Assembly: GCF_938017775.1 (NCBI RefSeq)
Contig: NZ_CALIIU010000008.1
Span: 1-64,000, forward strand
Source: an uncultured Campylobacter sp.
Lineage (GTDB): Bacteria; Campylobacterota; Campylobacteria; Campylobacterales; Campylobacteraceae
DNA length: 64,000 bases
Direction of reading: 5' to 3'
Shown: piece after piece, positions 27,023-35,480 of the stretch
Position numbering within the stretch: position 1 is the first letter of the stretch
Layout of the letters: every line of letters starts with the position of its first letter
The notes under the pieces: model-generated
Told to the model about the DNA's origin: nothing
The model's database searches: none
The model's input: the letters and a program-made list of their open reading frames with translations, nothing else
Made by a program: the position numbers and the translations under genes

Positions 27023-28188
27023 ACTATTTGATGGATAATTTTGCGCGCGTAAACGTGGCGCTGGTAAGAGGCGAGGGCTCGATAGTCTATGACGAAACGG
27101 GCAAGGACTACGTGGATTTTGGCGCGGGCATCGGCGTAAACTGCCTGGGGCACGCAAATGAAATCGTGCTGGAAGCGATCGGCACGCAAGCCGCGCAGAT
27201 CATCCACGGCTCAAATATCTATAGAATTTTGCCCCAAGAAGCCCTGGCTCAAAAGATTAGCGAGCTTTTGGGGTATCGCAGCTACGCCGTGTTTTGTAAC
27301 TCTGGCGCGGAGGCTAACGAAGCTGCGATCAAAATGGCGCGCAAATACGGCACCGTAAATTTCCCTAATAAAAAATTTGAAATTCTAACTCTACAAAATT
27401 CCTTTCACGGTCGCACGTTAGCGACATTGCAAGCTACCGGGCAGGAGAAATTTCATCCGGAAATTTTCGCGCCCTATATGCCCGGGTTTAAATTTTTCGA
27501 CGATATCGAGGATATCATCGCGCATATTGATGAAAATAGCGTCGCCGTGATGATCGAGCTAGTCCAGGGCGAGGGCGGCATTAAACCTCTGAATAGGGCT
27601 AGCGTGCAAAGGCTGGCGGCGGTTTTGAAAGAAAAAAAGCTGCTTTTGATCACCGACGAGGTACAGTGCGGCGTATATCGCACGGGCGAGTTTGCGACGT
27701 CGCAAATTTACGGCATCCGCCCCGACATCATCACCTTTGCTAAAGGTCTTGCGGGCGGCGTGCCGATCGGCGCGTGCGTGGCGCAGCAAAACATTTTCGC
27801 TCCGGGCGAGCACGGCAGCACTTTCGGCGGTAACTTTTTGGCGACCTCTACGGCGCTTGCGGTGCTTTCGCAGCTTCAGTTTTTAAAAGCGAGCGGCAAG
27901 CTTGATAAGACTATAAAAAGATTTATCAAAAAACTGGACGGGCTCGCCGCAGACTATCCTAGCCTGATCGAAAAGCGCGTGGGGCTCGGTTTGATGCAAG
28001 GTCTCGTGCTGCGCGATGAAAAAAATCTGAGCGAGATCTTTAACAAAGCCCTGCAAAACGGACTTTTGATCCTAAAATCCGGCAAGCGTACCCTTAGATT
28101 TTTGCCTGCGCTAAATATCAAAAAATCCGAGATCAAAGAGGGCTTTGCGCGCCTACGCAAGAGCTTGGATGAGATAGTGCGGGCGTGA
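27019..28188 (+). CDS. argD: acetylornithine/class III aminotransferase
   Basis: PLP enzyme converting N-acetylglutamate semialdehyde to N-acetylornithine in arginine synthesis (may also act on succinyl-diaminopimelate). Seen: FVDFGAGIGVNCLGH-like N-terminus, FCNSGAEANEAAIKMAR, SFHGRTLATL, VMIELVQGEGGI, LITDEVQCGVYRTG and the PLP lysine K242 in ITFAKGLAGGVPIGA, then GSTFGGN. Length 389. Overlaps both neighbours by four bases, making it the second gene of the 26.4-31.7 kb operon. Confidence 0.93.
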   Translation: MNYLMDNFARVNVALVRGEGSIVYDETGKDYVDFGAGIGVNCLGHANEIVLEAIGTQAAQIIHGSNIYRILPQEALAQKISELLGYRSYAVFCNSGAEANEAAIKMARKYGTVNFPNKKFEILTLQNSFHGRTLATLQATGQEKFHPEIFAPYMPGFKFFDDIEDIIAHIDENSVAVMIELVQGEGGIKPLNRASVQRLAAVLKEKKLLLITDEVQCGVYRTGEFATSQIYGIRPDIITFAKGLAGGVPIGACVAQQNIFAPGEHGSTFGGNFLATSTALAVLSQLQFLKASGKLDKTIKRFIKKLDGLAADYPSLIEKRVGLGLMQGLVLRDEKNLSEIFNKALQNGLLILKSGKRTLRFLPALNIKKSEIKEGFARLRKSLDEIVRA

Positions 28189-29282
28189 AATTTAGCGATT
28201 TTTTCGAGGGCTGGCTAAACGAGAGCTACTACGCAAATACCGCTAAAATCGGCAAGAGCGGCGATTTTTATACTGCCGTAAGCGTAGGGAGCTTTTTTGG
28301 GATCTGCATCGCGCGCGAAATTTTACGCCTAAGCGCGGATTTTTGCGCGGCGCAAGAGTTAAGCTTAGACGCGGCGCCGAGCTCAAATAGGTCGCGGCAA
28401 AATCTTGCAGCTAATCCTGGCAAACTAAATTTAGATGTCGCGCTTGCAGAAAAATCGCAAAATAGCGCTAAAATCGCTATCGTAGAGATCGGCTCGCACG
28501 ACGGGCGGCTGCTTTGCGACATAGCGCAAGCTATCTTTACGCTGGGCGGTACGGCGGCGCTTGATAAATTTAGCTTTGCGATTATCGAGCCGCACGAGCG
28601 CCTGCGCGAGCTGCAGCGGGCGAGCTTTGCGGAGAGCTTCGGCGACGAAATCGCGCTAAAGCATTTCACAAGCGCGCGCGAGGCAAAATTTAAAGATGCG
28701 ATCTTTGTGGCAAACGAGCTTTTCGACGCCTTTAAATGCGAGGCGGTGGACGGCGAAAATATGCTTTTTATTGAAAGCGGTGCGGTAAAATTTGTCCCCA
28801 TAAAAGAACGTGAAATTTTGACCCTCGCACGCAGATTCGGCATCTCGCGCGGCGAAATCCCGATCGGATACTTTCGCTTCGCGCGCGAAATTTGCGCCAG
28901 CGCGCAGCGGTTTTATTTCATCGCCTTTGATTACGGACAGATGGGCTCTAGCGGCGATTTTAGCCTGCGGATTTACCGAAATCACGAAGTTTTTAGCTTC
29001 TTTGAGGTGCAAAACTTGAGCGATTTTTACGGCAAAAGCGATCTTACCTACGACGTAAATTTTGAAATTTTACGCGCGGCGTTTGAGGACGCGGGCGCCG
29101 TGACGGCGGATTTTAAAAGACAGATCGCGGCTTTGATAGACTTCGGCGCGGTCCAGCTTTTAGAGCTTTTTATGCAAAAAGGCGGCGAGAAGGGCTATCA
29201 GAACGCGCTTTTGCAGTTCAATCACCTGCGCGCGGAGTTTGGCGAGAAGTTTAAGATGATAAAATTTAAAAAGGGGCTTTGA
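28185..29282 (+). CDS. MidA-type SAM-dependent methyltransferase
   Basis: DUF185/NDUFAF7 family, class I methyltransferases related to the mitochondrial complex I assembly factor that methylates an arginine of NDUFS2. Seen: SGDFYTAVSVGSFFG near the N-terminus, VEIGSHDGRLLCDI as the SAM-binding loop, AIIEPHERLRELQ, FVANELFDAFKCEAV and the C-terminal FDYGQMGSSGDF with LTYDVNFE. The start is GTG overlapping the argD stop. A short filler rich in Ser, Asn and Ala lies at about residues 57-96 between the first helix and the SAM loop, with one AAATTT. The target in bacteria is unknown. Confidence 0.85.
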   Translation: MKFSDFFEGWLNESYYANTAKIGKSGDFYTAVSVGSFFGICIAREILRLSADFCAAQELSLDAAPSSNRSRQNLAANPGKLNLDVALAEKSQNSAKIAIVEIGSHDGRLLCDIAQAIFTLGGTAALDKFSFAIIEPHERLRELQRASFAESFGDEIALKHFTSAREAKFKDAIFVANELFDAFKCEAVDGENMLFIESGAVKFVPIKEREILTLARRFGISRGEIPIGYFRFAREICASAQRFYFIAFDYGQMGSSGDFSLRIYRNHEVFSFFEVQNLSDFYGKSDLTYDVNFEILRAAFEDAGAVTADFKRQIAALIDFGAVQLLELFMQKGGEKGYQNALLQFNHLRAEFGEKFKMIKFKKGL

Positions 29283-29608
29283 TGAAAGCTTTTATCGATT
29301 GCGACTGTGAAATTTTGCAAAGGACGCTGGAGCTGTTTTTGAAGGACCATGCCGCAAGCGCGCAGGATTGCGATTTTGTGATAAGCGATGAGCTGCAAAG
29401 CTCGGCAAAACCGCTATTTTTGATCGGCGAGGAGGGGGATTTGGCGCTACCGTTCTCAAAGCAGATGTTGTTATCGAGGCTAGAGGATTTTCAAAGCTCG
29501 CTACGGGTGGATCTTAGTGGATACGACGCGGCAGAAGTTGAAATTTGCGCGCTATTTGATGAGTTCAAGACAAAAATCATCGAAATTTTAAGAAGGCAAA
29601 ATGGCTAA
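29282..29608 (+). CDS. hypothetical protein in the argD-rsmD operon
   Basis: 108 residues starting at the ATG that shares a base with the TGA of the preceding gene (a TTG one codon earlier is also possible). The chain is acidic with an N-terminal MKAFIDCDCEILQRTLELFL and a central FLIGEEGDLALPFSKQMLLSRL, giving the look of a small receiver-like alpha/beta protein; the C-terminus is a helix. No family is recognised. Its overlaps with both neighbours (1 and 8 bases) support a real gene. Confidence 0.75.
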   Translation: MKAFIDCDCEILQRTLELFLKDHAASAQDCDFVISDELQSSAKPLFLIGEEGDLALPFSKQMLLSRLEDFQSSLRVDLSGYDAAEVEICALFDEFKTKIIEILRRQNG

Positions 29609-30944
29609 ATTTTCCAAGCTCGGCGGCGCGCTCTTTACGCAAATTTCAAGCGGCATCTATAAGGGCAAAAAGCTCGCTCTGCCCGCGCTTTCGAGCACGC
29701 GCAGCACAAAAAGCATCGTAAAGGGCTCCTTTTTCGATACTTGGCGGGAGGAGTTGCGCGGCGCGGCGTTTATCGAGTGCTTCGGCGGTAGCGGCGCGAT
29801 GGCGCTTGAAGCGCTAAGCAACGGCGCAAAAAACGTTTATGCGATCGAAAAGGACGTCGCCGCGCATAAGATAATGCGGAAAAATTTCGAGCTTTTCGGA
29901 TTCGGCGCAAACGCGATTTTGGGCGATTGCTTCGAGCGACTACCCGAAATTTTGCACGAGTTGCAAGCGGATATGAACGGATGCTCGGGCGGGAATTCGT
30001 TAAATTTAAGCGGCAAAAATTTCAAAAACAGCACTGCCGGTGCCGCCTGCTACGAAAATTTAAGCAGCGAAAAAGAGGGCTGTCGCAAAAGCTTTAGTAG
30101 CGTAGAGCAGGGCGAGAACGGATACCGCGCCGCGCAAGGCATCGGAGCGGAAAGCGGCACGCAAAGCGGCGTGAAAGATTTGCCTAAATGCGGTACGCGA
30201 AGCAGTATGTCTGACAGCGCACAAAATGGCGCGCAAAGCGGCACAAATGCTGATTGCGCAGGCGAGGGCTTTGGCGATTGCGTCCAGATTGTCGATTGCG
30301 CGGGCGCTACTAGTATAAAATACTGCATGAATTTGCTAGCTGCGGGCGCTGCGAGCTTTAGCGAAAAGGTTGACGCTAGCTCCGCTTCAAAATACGACGC
30401 TAGCGACGCCGAGACTGCTAATCGCAACATAAATTTAAGCTCAAAATGCGGCGTAAGTTCTAATTTTGACGCAAATCGCGGTGCGAGCTTAGGCGCGAGC
30501 TGCGAAGAGAAAGAAATCTTAAATTTAGGCGAGAATTTTAACGCTAGCTACGGAGAAAATTTACATTCAAATGTAAATTTTGTCTATGATTTAAGAAAAA
30601 ATTCTGGCGTCAACTCCCGTGAAAATCTATCCTGCGGTTTAGGCGAATGCTCTGCCGTAAATTTAAGCGAAAGTCATACCGTAAATTCCAGCGAAAATTC
30701 CGTCACCAATCCCGCGCACAGAGTGTTTGTCTATCTGGATCCGCCGTTTGCGATCAGGCAGGGCTTTGGTGAGATTTACGAGCGGGTGCTGGCGCTGATA
30801 GCGCGCCTGGGCTCCGTGCAGTGCGAGCTGCTAATCGCGATCGAGCATATGAGCGAGCTTGAACTGCCGCCTAAAATCGGCGATTTCGCGCTACTTAAAT
30901 CGCGCAAATTCGGCGCTACGACGATGAGTTATTACGCAAAATGA
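29601..30944 (+). CDS. rsmD: 16S rRNA methyltransferase RsmD with 250-residue insertion
   Basis: N2-methylates G966 of 16S rRNA. The N-terminal part is standard: ISSGIYKGKKLALP, TRSTKSIVKGSFFDTW, FIECFGGSGAMALEALSNGA and a GDCFERL segment near residue 110. The catalytic DPPF is at residues 380-383, followed by the normal C-terminus. Between them relatives have some 10-20 residues, but here about 250 (roughly 120-372) of low-complexity Ser/Asn/Ala/Gly/Cys sequence. The corresponding DNA has about fourteen RAATTY words and a second recurring theme near GCGCAAAGCGGCAC around 30160-30250. Total length is 447 instead of about 190. The frame is unbroken, which argues that the product is still made. 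Confidence 0.92.
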   Translation: MAKFSKLGGALFTQISSGIYKGKKLALPALSSTRSTKSIVKGSFFDTWREELRGAAFIECFGGSGAMALEALSNGAKNVYAIEKDVAAHKIMRKNFELFGFGANAILGDCFERLPEILHELQADMNGCSGGNSLNLSGKNFKNSTAGAACYENLSSEKEGCRKSFSSVEQGENGYRAAQGIGAESGTQSGVKDLPKCGTRSSMSDSAQNGAQSGTNADCAGEGFGDCVQIVDCAGATSIKYCMNLLAAGAASFSEKVDASSASKYDASDAETANRNINLSSKCGVSSNFDANRGASLGASCEEKEILNLGENFNASYGENLHSNVNFVYDLRKNSGVNSRENLSCGLGECSAVNLSESHTVNSSENSVTNPAHRVFVYLDPPFAIRQGFGEIYERVLALIARLGSVQCELLIAIEHMSELELPPKIGDFALLKSRKFGATTMSYYAK

Positions 30945-31729
30945 AAAGCTTAAAGCAAATTTTAGATTATTACGCCGATTTGAAAAATTGCGACGCGGAT
31001 CTTTTCGGCGCGCCCGATCCGCTGCAGGTCGCAAAGGGACATCGAAACGACGTAGTAGCGATTATCTGCGCGCTGTTTGCTTACGGGAGTGCGGCTCAAA
31101 TTTTAAAATTCCTCCGCTCGCTTGATTTTTCGCTTTTGGACGCGAGCGATGAGCGCATTAGGGCGGAGCTTGCAGGCAAAAAGTATAGATTTCAAAGCCC
31201 GCGCGACGTCGCTGAAATTTTTATAACTTTAAAGCGGCTTAAAAATAGCCTTAGCATCGAGGAGAGCGTGTTTCGCGGCATGCAAAAAAGCGGACGGATC
31301 GAGGATGGGATAAATTTTTTAATCGGCAAGATTTACAGATTAAATCCCTACCGCAGCCAGGGGTATGAGTTTTTTTTCGGGCGCGGCTTCGCGCAAAGGC
31401 CCGCGTCGCCGTACAAGCGCTACAATCTTTTCCTGCGCTGGGCGGTGCGCGACAGCGACATCGATCTGGGGCTGTATAAAAAGATCGAAAAATCGCGCCT
31501 CCTTATCCCGCTCGATACCCATACGCATAAAGTTTCACTTAAGCTTGGGCTGATTGATCGCAAGAGTTACGATTTCGAGGCGGTTTTGCAGCTTACGCAA
31601 AGCTTAAGGCGCTTCGATCCGAGCGACCCTATCAAATACGACTTCGCGCTGTACCGCCTCGGACAGAGCGGCGAGATAGATAAAATTTTACCCGAACTGG
31701 GCGCAAATTTAAACAAAACCGCGGAGTAA
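30941..31729 (+). CDS. TIGR02757 (DUF2400) family protein
   Basis: The 262-residue product matches this conserved bacterial family: LDYYADLKNCDADLFGAPDPL, HRNDVVAIICALFAYGSA, KYRFQSPRDVAEIF and a C-terminal PLDTHTHKVSLKLGLI motif followed by FDPSDPIKYDFALYRLGQSG. The fold resembles the helix-hairpin-helix DNA glycosylase superfamily, yet the activity is not known. Overlaps rsmD by four bases (ATGA), ending the operon that began with the TRIC gene. Confidence 0.88.
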   Translation: MKSLKQILDYYADLKNCDADLFGAPDPLQVAKGHRNDVVAIICALFAYGSAAQILKFLRSLDFSLLDASDERIRAELAGKKYRFQSPRDVAEIFITLKRLKNSLSIEESVFRGMQKSGRIEDGINFLIGKIYRLNPYRSQGYEFFFGRGFAQRPASPYKRYNLFLRWAVRDSDIDLGLYKKIEKSRLLIPLDTHTHKVSLKLGLIDRKSYDFEAVLQLTQSLRRFDPSDPIKYDFALYRLGQSGEIDKILPELGANLNKTAE

Positions 31730-32262
31730 GTCGGCGGAATTTTACCTAACACGAGCTATGAAATTTTATGAAGCTTTAGTGCGGGTGTGCGACGGAATTT
31801 TGCGCTGTTTTGCTACTGCATAAGTAGGGCCGGCTTTATGGATTTTGCCGTACGCCTTGAGTGCGGCGCGCCGAAATTTTATAGAATTTTGCTAAAAGAT
31901 CACTTCATAAATTTCTGCAAATTTCACGGATAGATGCGCGAAATTTATAGGGCTATCTTGTAGAATTTGGGTAAAATTCCACAGCCTTGTGCTGCTTAAA
32001 TTTTATGAAATTTTGCAGCTTGTGCGTGACGCGATAAAATGCATAGAGCTAAAACGGCAATCGCGCGGTAAATTTCATAAAATTTAAGCAGGAGCCGTGC
32101 GGCAAAATCCGATATAATTCCGTGGAATTTTAAAAATTGCATGGAATTCTAGCAGGCGCTCGTATGCACTTTGCGGTGCATGAGCGGTTTGCGATCGTAA
32201 TTGCGCGGAATTCTGGCAGGCGTTCATAGCGTGTGCCTGTGTGATTTGAGAAAAGGACAAAA
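31730..32262. other. RAATTY-rich intergenic region
   Basis: About 530 bases without a gene; many AAATTT/GAATTT words, and two similar stretches (CGGAATTCT-GCAGGCG near 32140-32155 and 32207-32223) in direct orientation, each followed by TCGTATG or TTCATAG. A TATAAT at 32113-32118 might be the -10 for the TSUP gene but is 145 bases from it. Confidence 0.5.
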
Positions 32263-33024
32263 ATGGAGCTTGAACTTTGGCAGTTCGCGGTGCTTTTTAC
32301 GGCGGCGTTTTTCGGCGGATTTGTCGACTCGATCGCGGGCGGCGGCGGGCTGATCTCGCTGCCTGCGCTGCTTGCCGTGGGCGTTCCGCCGCATGTAGCG
32401 ATCGCCACAAATAGATTTCAAGGCAGCTTCGGAAGCTTTACCGCCGCTTTAAATTTCATCCGCAAGGGTTATGTCGATGCAGCGGAGATCTTGCGCGGCG
32501 TGATTTTTACGTTCATAGGCGGGCTCGTCGGCGCTTATGTCCTGCTCCTAATCGATGCGAAATTCCTAAACTACCTCATTCCGATCCTGCTGCTGGCGCT
32601 TTTCTTTTATATGATTTTTTCGCCGAACCTAGGCGAAGCGCCCGCCAAACCCAAGATGTCAAAAAAGAGCTTTTATGCGATTTTTGGGCTTGTTTTGGGC
32701 TTTTACGACGGATTTTTCGGCCCGGGCGCGGGCTCGTTTTGGACGTTTGCGCTGGTTGGAATTTTAGGGCTTTATATGAAAAAGGCGGTCGCACACACGA
32801 AGGTTTTAAATTTCACCTCAAACATCGTCTCTTTGGGCGTTTTTATCATCGGCGGGCAGATTTTATGGCTCGTCGGAGCGGTGATGGCGGTCGGACAGAT
32901 CGCGGGCAGCTTCGCAGGCTCAAGCCTAGTGATGAGATGCGACGTGAAATTTGTGCGCAAGATGCTTCTGCTCGTCGTTGCCGCCACGATTTTAAAGCTA
33001 CTTTACGGACTGATTGCAAGTTGA
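32263..33024 (+). CDS. TSUP (TauE/SafE) family permease
   Basis: Inner-membrane protein with about eight helices in two homologous halves. Each half begins with a Gly-rich motif, GGFVDSIAGGGGLISLPALL near residue 20 and GFYDGFFGPGAGSFW near 147, as in YfcA-like proteins thought to export sulfite, sulfonates or organic sulfur anions. Length 253 is standard. The ATG follows AAAGGAC. No neighbours hint at the substrate. Confidence 0.9.
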   Translation: MELELWQFAVLFTAAFFGGFVDSIAGGGGLISLPALLAVGVPPHVAIATNRFQGSFGSFTAALNFIRKGYVDAAEILRGVIFTFIGGLVGAYVLLLIDAKFLNYLIPILLLALFFYMIFSPNLGEAPAKPKMSKKSFYAIFGLVLGFYDGFFGPGAGSFWTFALVGILGLYMKKAVAHTKVLNFTSNIVSLGVFIIGGQILWLVGAVMAVGQIAGSFAGSSLVMRCDVKFVRKMLLLVVAATILKLLYGLIAS

Positions 33025-34157
33025 TTACAGACCGATTGAGGGCCGATCGCAGGCTGATCTCAAGGCAAAATCATAGAATTTTATACAGGATTTCGTATAA
33101 AATTTCGCGTAAAATTTTATGAACCTTCGCCGATTTGCCGCAATGACGCTGATCTTACTGCCGCGACGATGTCGATTTTATGGCATCGTCTTGCCGATCT
33201 AGCTACGATGCGATGCCGATTTTGCCGCAGTGTCGCACCAAGCTTACTGCGACACTGCCAATTTACTACTGCAGCGTCGATTATATCGTAGTTTCGTACC
33301 TATTGCGTTGCGACGGAGCCGACTTTGCTGCTGCGACAGCGCCGATCTTGCCGCCTCGATAGCGTCTATTTTATTATTGCGGTCTTAATTTCACCGTAGC
33401 GCTATACAGATTGTGCTGCGACAATGCCGATCTTGTTGCTAATAGCGCGCAGATATTGTCGTAGCGTCGCACCGAACTTACTGCAGCAGCACTGATTTTA
33501 TCGCGGTGTCGCACCAATCTCGCTATGACGACGCCGATCTAGCTGTCGCAATAGTGCCGATTTTACTACTGCGGCACCGATCTTGCTTAATATCGTACTG
33601 ATCTAGAGCTGTGTGTCGCCGATGAAATTTTGCCTATTCGTATCGGTTAAATTTCTCCATATTGTCCGCGCGTTTTTTTGATTACCAGCCACCGATAGAA
33701 TTTGGTTGTATTGCCTAGCACGCGGCATTATCGTGCCGGTGCTTATAAAATTTCATACGCTTACGTCAGCAAAATTTTAAAATACTACTTTGTAGATCGT
33801 TTTATCGCGCTGTCGCACACGTTATCTTACCGAGCTCGTATCGATTAAATTTAGCCGCACTTTCACGCGCTGTTTTTTGCGCCCGTCAGCTATTTTAAAT
33901 TTTGCCGTTTCGTCGCCACGGCTCGCTTTTCGCGCTAGCCCCTCACCATATTGCTCGCTGTATTTGCGCGATAAATTTAACCGCACCGCCACGTATGCTG
34001 TTCCGCTCCGCTATCGCTGATGAAATTTGCAACCGTTAAATTTCATCGCACCGCCGCGCCCACAATCTTAGCCGCCCACTCGTAAAATTCCGCAGCCTAA
34101 AGCAATGCTAAAATATTTTACGATAAAATGGACGAAATTTTTCACAAAGGATTTACT
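33025..34157. other. long non-coding region, mostly decayed tandem repeats
   Basis: The first 100 bases are RAATTY-rich, then comes the 21-bp tandem array described separately (33127-33620). After 33640 there is a second pattern: blocks beginning (G/A)(T/A)TAAATTT(A/C)(A/G)CCGCAC recur near 33846, 33970 and 34034. No convincing gene. A TAAAAT at about 34110 may serve ridA. Confidence 0.6.
33127..33620. repeat. degenerate 21-bp tandem repeat array, about 24 units
   Basis: Reading the + strand, units of 19-25 bases follow one another with the approximate consensus GCCGATTTTGCTGCTGCGACA; the anchor GCCGAT(C/T)TTG or a one-base variant recurs, for example near 33127, 33197, 33219, 33307, 33329, 33430, 33530, 33553. 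Units diverge by 20-40 per cent and lengths drift, so no frame stays open. There are no unique spacers, so this is not CRISPR. Confidence 0.7.
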
Positions 34158-34535
34158 ATGCAGATCATCTCGACTCCCGATGCGGCGCAGGCCATCGGAC
34201 CATACTCTCAGGCGATCAAGGCGGGCGGACTCATCTTTACCTCGGGGCAGATCGCGCTTAAGCCGGACGGCGAGTTCGTCGCGGGCGGCGTGGAGGCGCA
34301 AACGAGGCAGGTTTTGCGAAACCTCGCCGCGATCCTGAAAGAAGCTGGCGCGACGCTACAAGATGCCGTCAAAACTACGATTTTTCTGGCCGATATGGGC
34401 GATTTTGCCGCGGTGAACGAGATATACGCTGCGGCGTTCGGCGCGCACAAACCCGCTCGCAGCACGGTGCAGGTCGCCAAACTTCCCAAGGGCGCGCTTG
34501 TGGAGATCGAAGTAATAGCGCTGGTTAGGGCCTAG
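34158..34535 (+). CDS. ridA: RidA family reactive intermediate deaminase
   Basis: Hydrolyses reactive 2-aminoacrylate and other enamine/imine products of PLP enzymes to keto acids and ammonia. Seen: IGPYSQAIKAGGLIFTSGQIAL at the N-terminus, the QTRQVLRNLAAILKEAG helix and the active-site Arg in KPARSTVQVAKLPKGALVEIEVIAL. The ATG at 34158 (125 residues) is preferred over a start 30 bases earlier because AAAGGA lies directly before it. Stand-alone gene. Confidence 0.95.
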   Translation: MQIISTPDAAQAIGPYSQAIKAGGLIFTSGQIALKPDGEFVAGGVEAQTRQVLRNLAAILKEAGATLQDAVKTTIFLADMGDFAAVNEIYAAAFGAHKPARSTVQVAKLPKGALVEIEVIALVRA

Positions 34536-34753
34536 CGCTAAATTTAGATCACTAGAACTCTGCCGGTTCGCGTTTGCGGTTGAAATTTTATGTGCGGGCT
34601 GCTCGAAATTTTAAACGGCTCGCTTTGATTTTGAAGCTATGCGTGCTTTTAAATTTAGATTTTCAAAGTCGCGCAAATGCCCGCGGGTTTATGTAAACAG
34701 CGCGTTTTAGTGCTGCTAAGGCGTTAAAATTTCTCGCTCGAAACGGGATCAAA

Positions 34754-35448
34754 ATGATAGAAAAACTTATTCAAAAATCTAAAAATATCACGGCCTTGGG
34801 GCGCAGCGACATAGAGCCCGCATGGATCGCGCAGGCGCAGCGGCGCTCGGTTTTGCGCTTCCTGCGAGCTACAAGCAGATGCTGCTAAGATACGCTAGCA
34901 TCAGCGCGGCGGGGACGGAGCTAAAAACGATCGCGCCGCCCGAGTTTGCGGAGGATGCCGACGCCGACATCTGCTACACGTATGAGATAAATCTGAAAAA
35001 CGGGCTATTCGCCGCGGACGAGCTCGTATTTTTGCAGCTCGAGGACGAAGAGTATTATTTTAAAATTTCGCTCGCAGGCGATATAGCGGATGGCTCGCCA
35101 AACACGACGCGCGGCAAGACGGCGGAGAGCACGAGCGGCGAAACTGCGGGCGCGACAGCGCGTGGTACAGTGGTCGCGACGGTAGCCGATAGTGCGGAAA
35201 ATAGGGCACCTGGCGACGAAGCGTGCACGGAGAGATCACCGGATGCGTCGCGCGATATGAATGCTAAAACGACGTGCAAAGCTGCGGGCACGACAACGAG
35301 CGAGGCAGCAGGTGGAGCGACGAAAGAAATAACGAGCTACGCAGCAGGCGACGCGCCGTGCGAATACAAGGTCTATGTGCGCGACTATGCGCAGAGCGAG
35401 GATAGGCTTTTTGCGGACGATTTTTACGGGTTTTTGGAAAAATTTTAA
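34754..35448 (+). pseudogene. SMI1/KNR4 (SUKH) gene with a single frameshift and Thr/Ala-rich insertion
   Basis: The first frame starts at 34754 with MIEKLIQKSKNITALGRSDI and reads EPAWIAQAQ; the second frame continues AALGFALPASYKQMLLRYAS. Together these give the ordinary SUKH beginning (WI-x-x-AE-ALGF-LP-SY). The frames meet at 34838-34840, where one extra base restores reading. An open frame beginning at 34822 exists but would lack the first helices. Further on, ELVFLQLEDEEYYFKIS and VYVRDYAQSEDRLFADDFYGFLEKF complete the domain, interrupted by about 85 residues rich in Thr, Ala, Gly and Glu (DNA about 35085-35345). Such proteins are immunity-type. It is followed 32 bases later by the DUF6892-like gene. 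Confidence 0.7.
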
Positions 35449-35480
35449 GATGAAATTTAAGGCAAAATCAGGAGCGATAA

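Noticed and set aside
33180..33362. 60-residue frame inside the tandem array
   Set aside because: Product of the repeat itself; other units contain stops in the same frame.
33127..33620. CRISPR array
   Set aside because: Units are about 21 bases, all degenerate, and directly adjoining without unique spacers.
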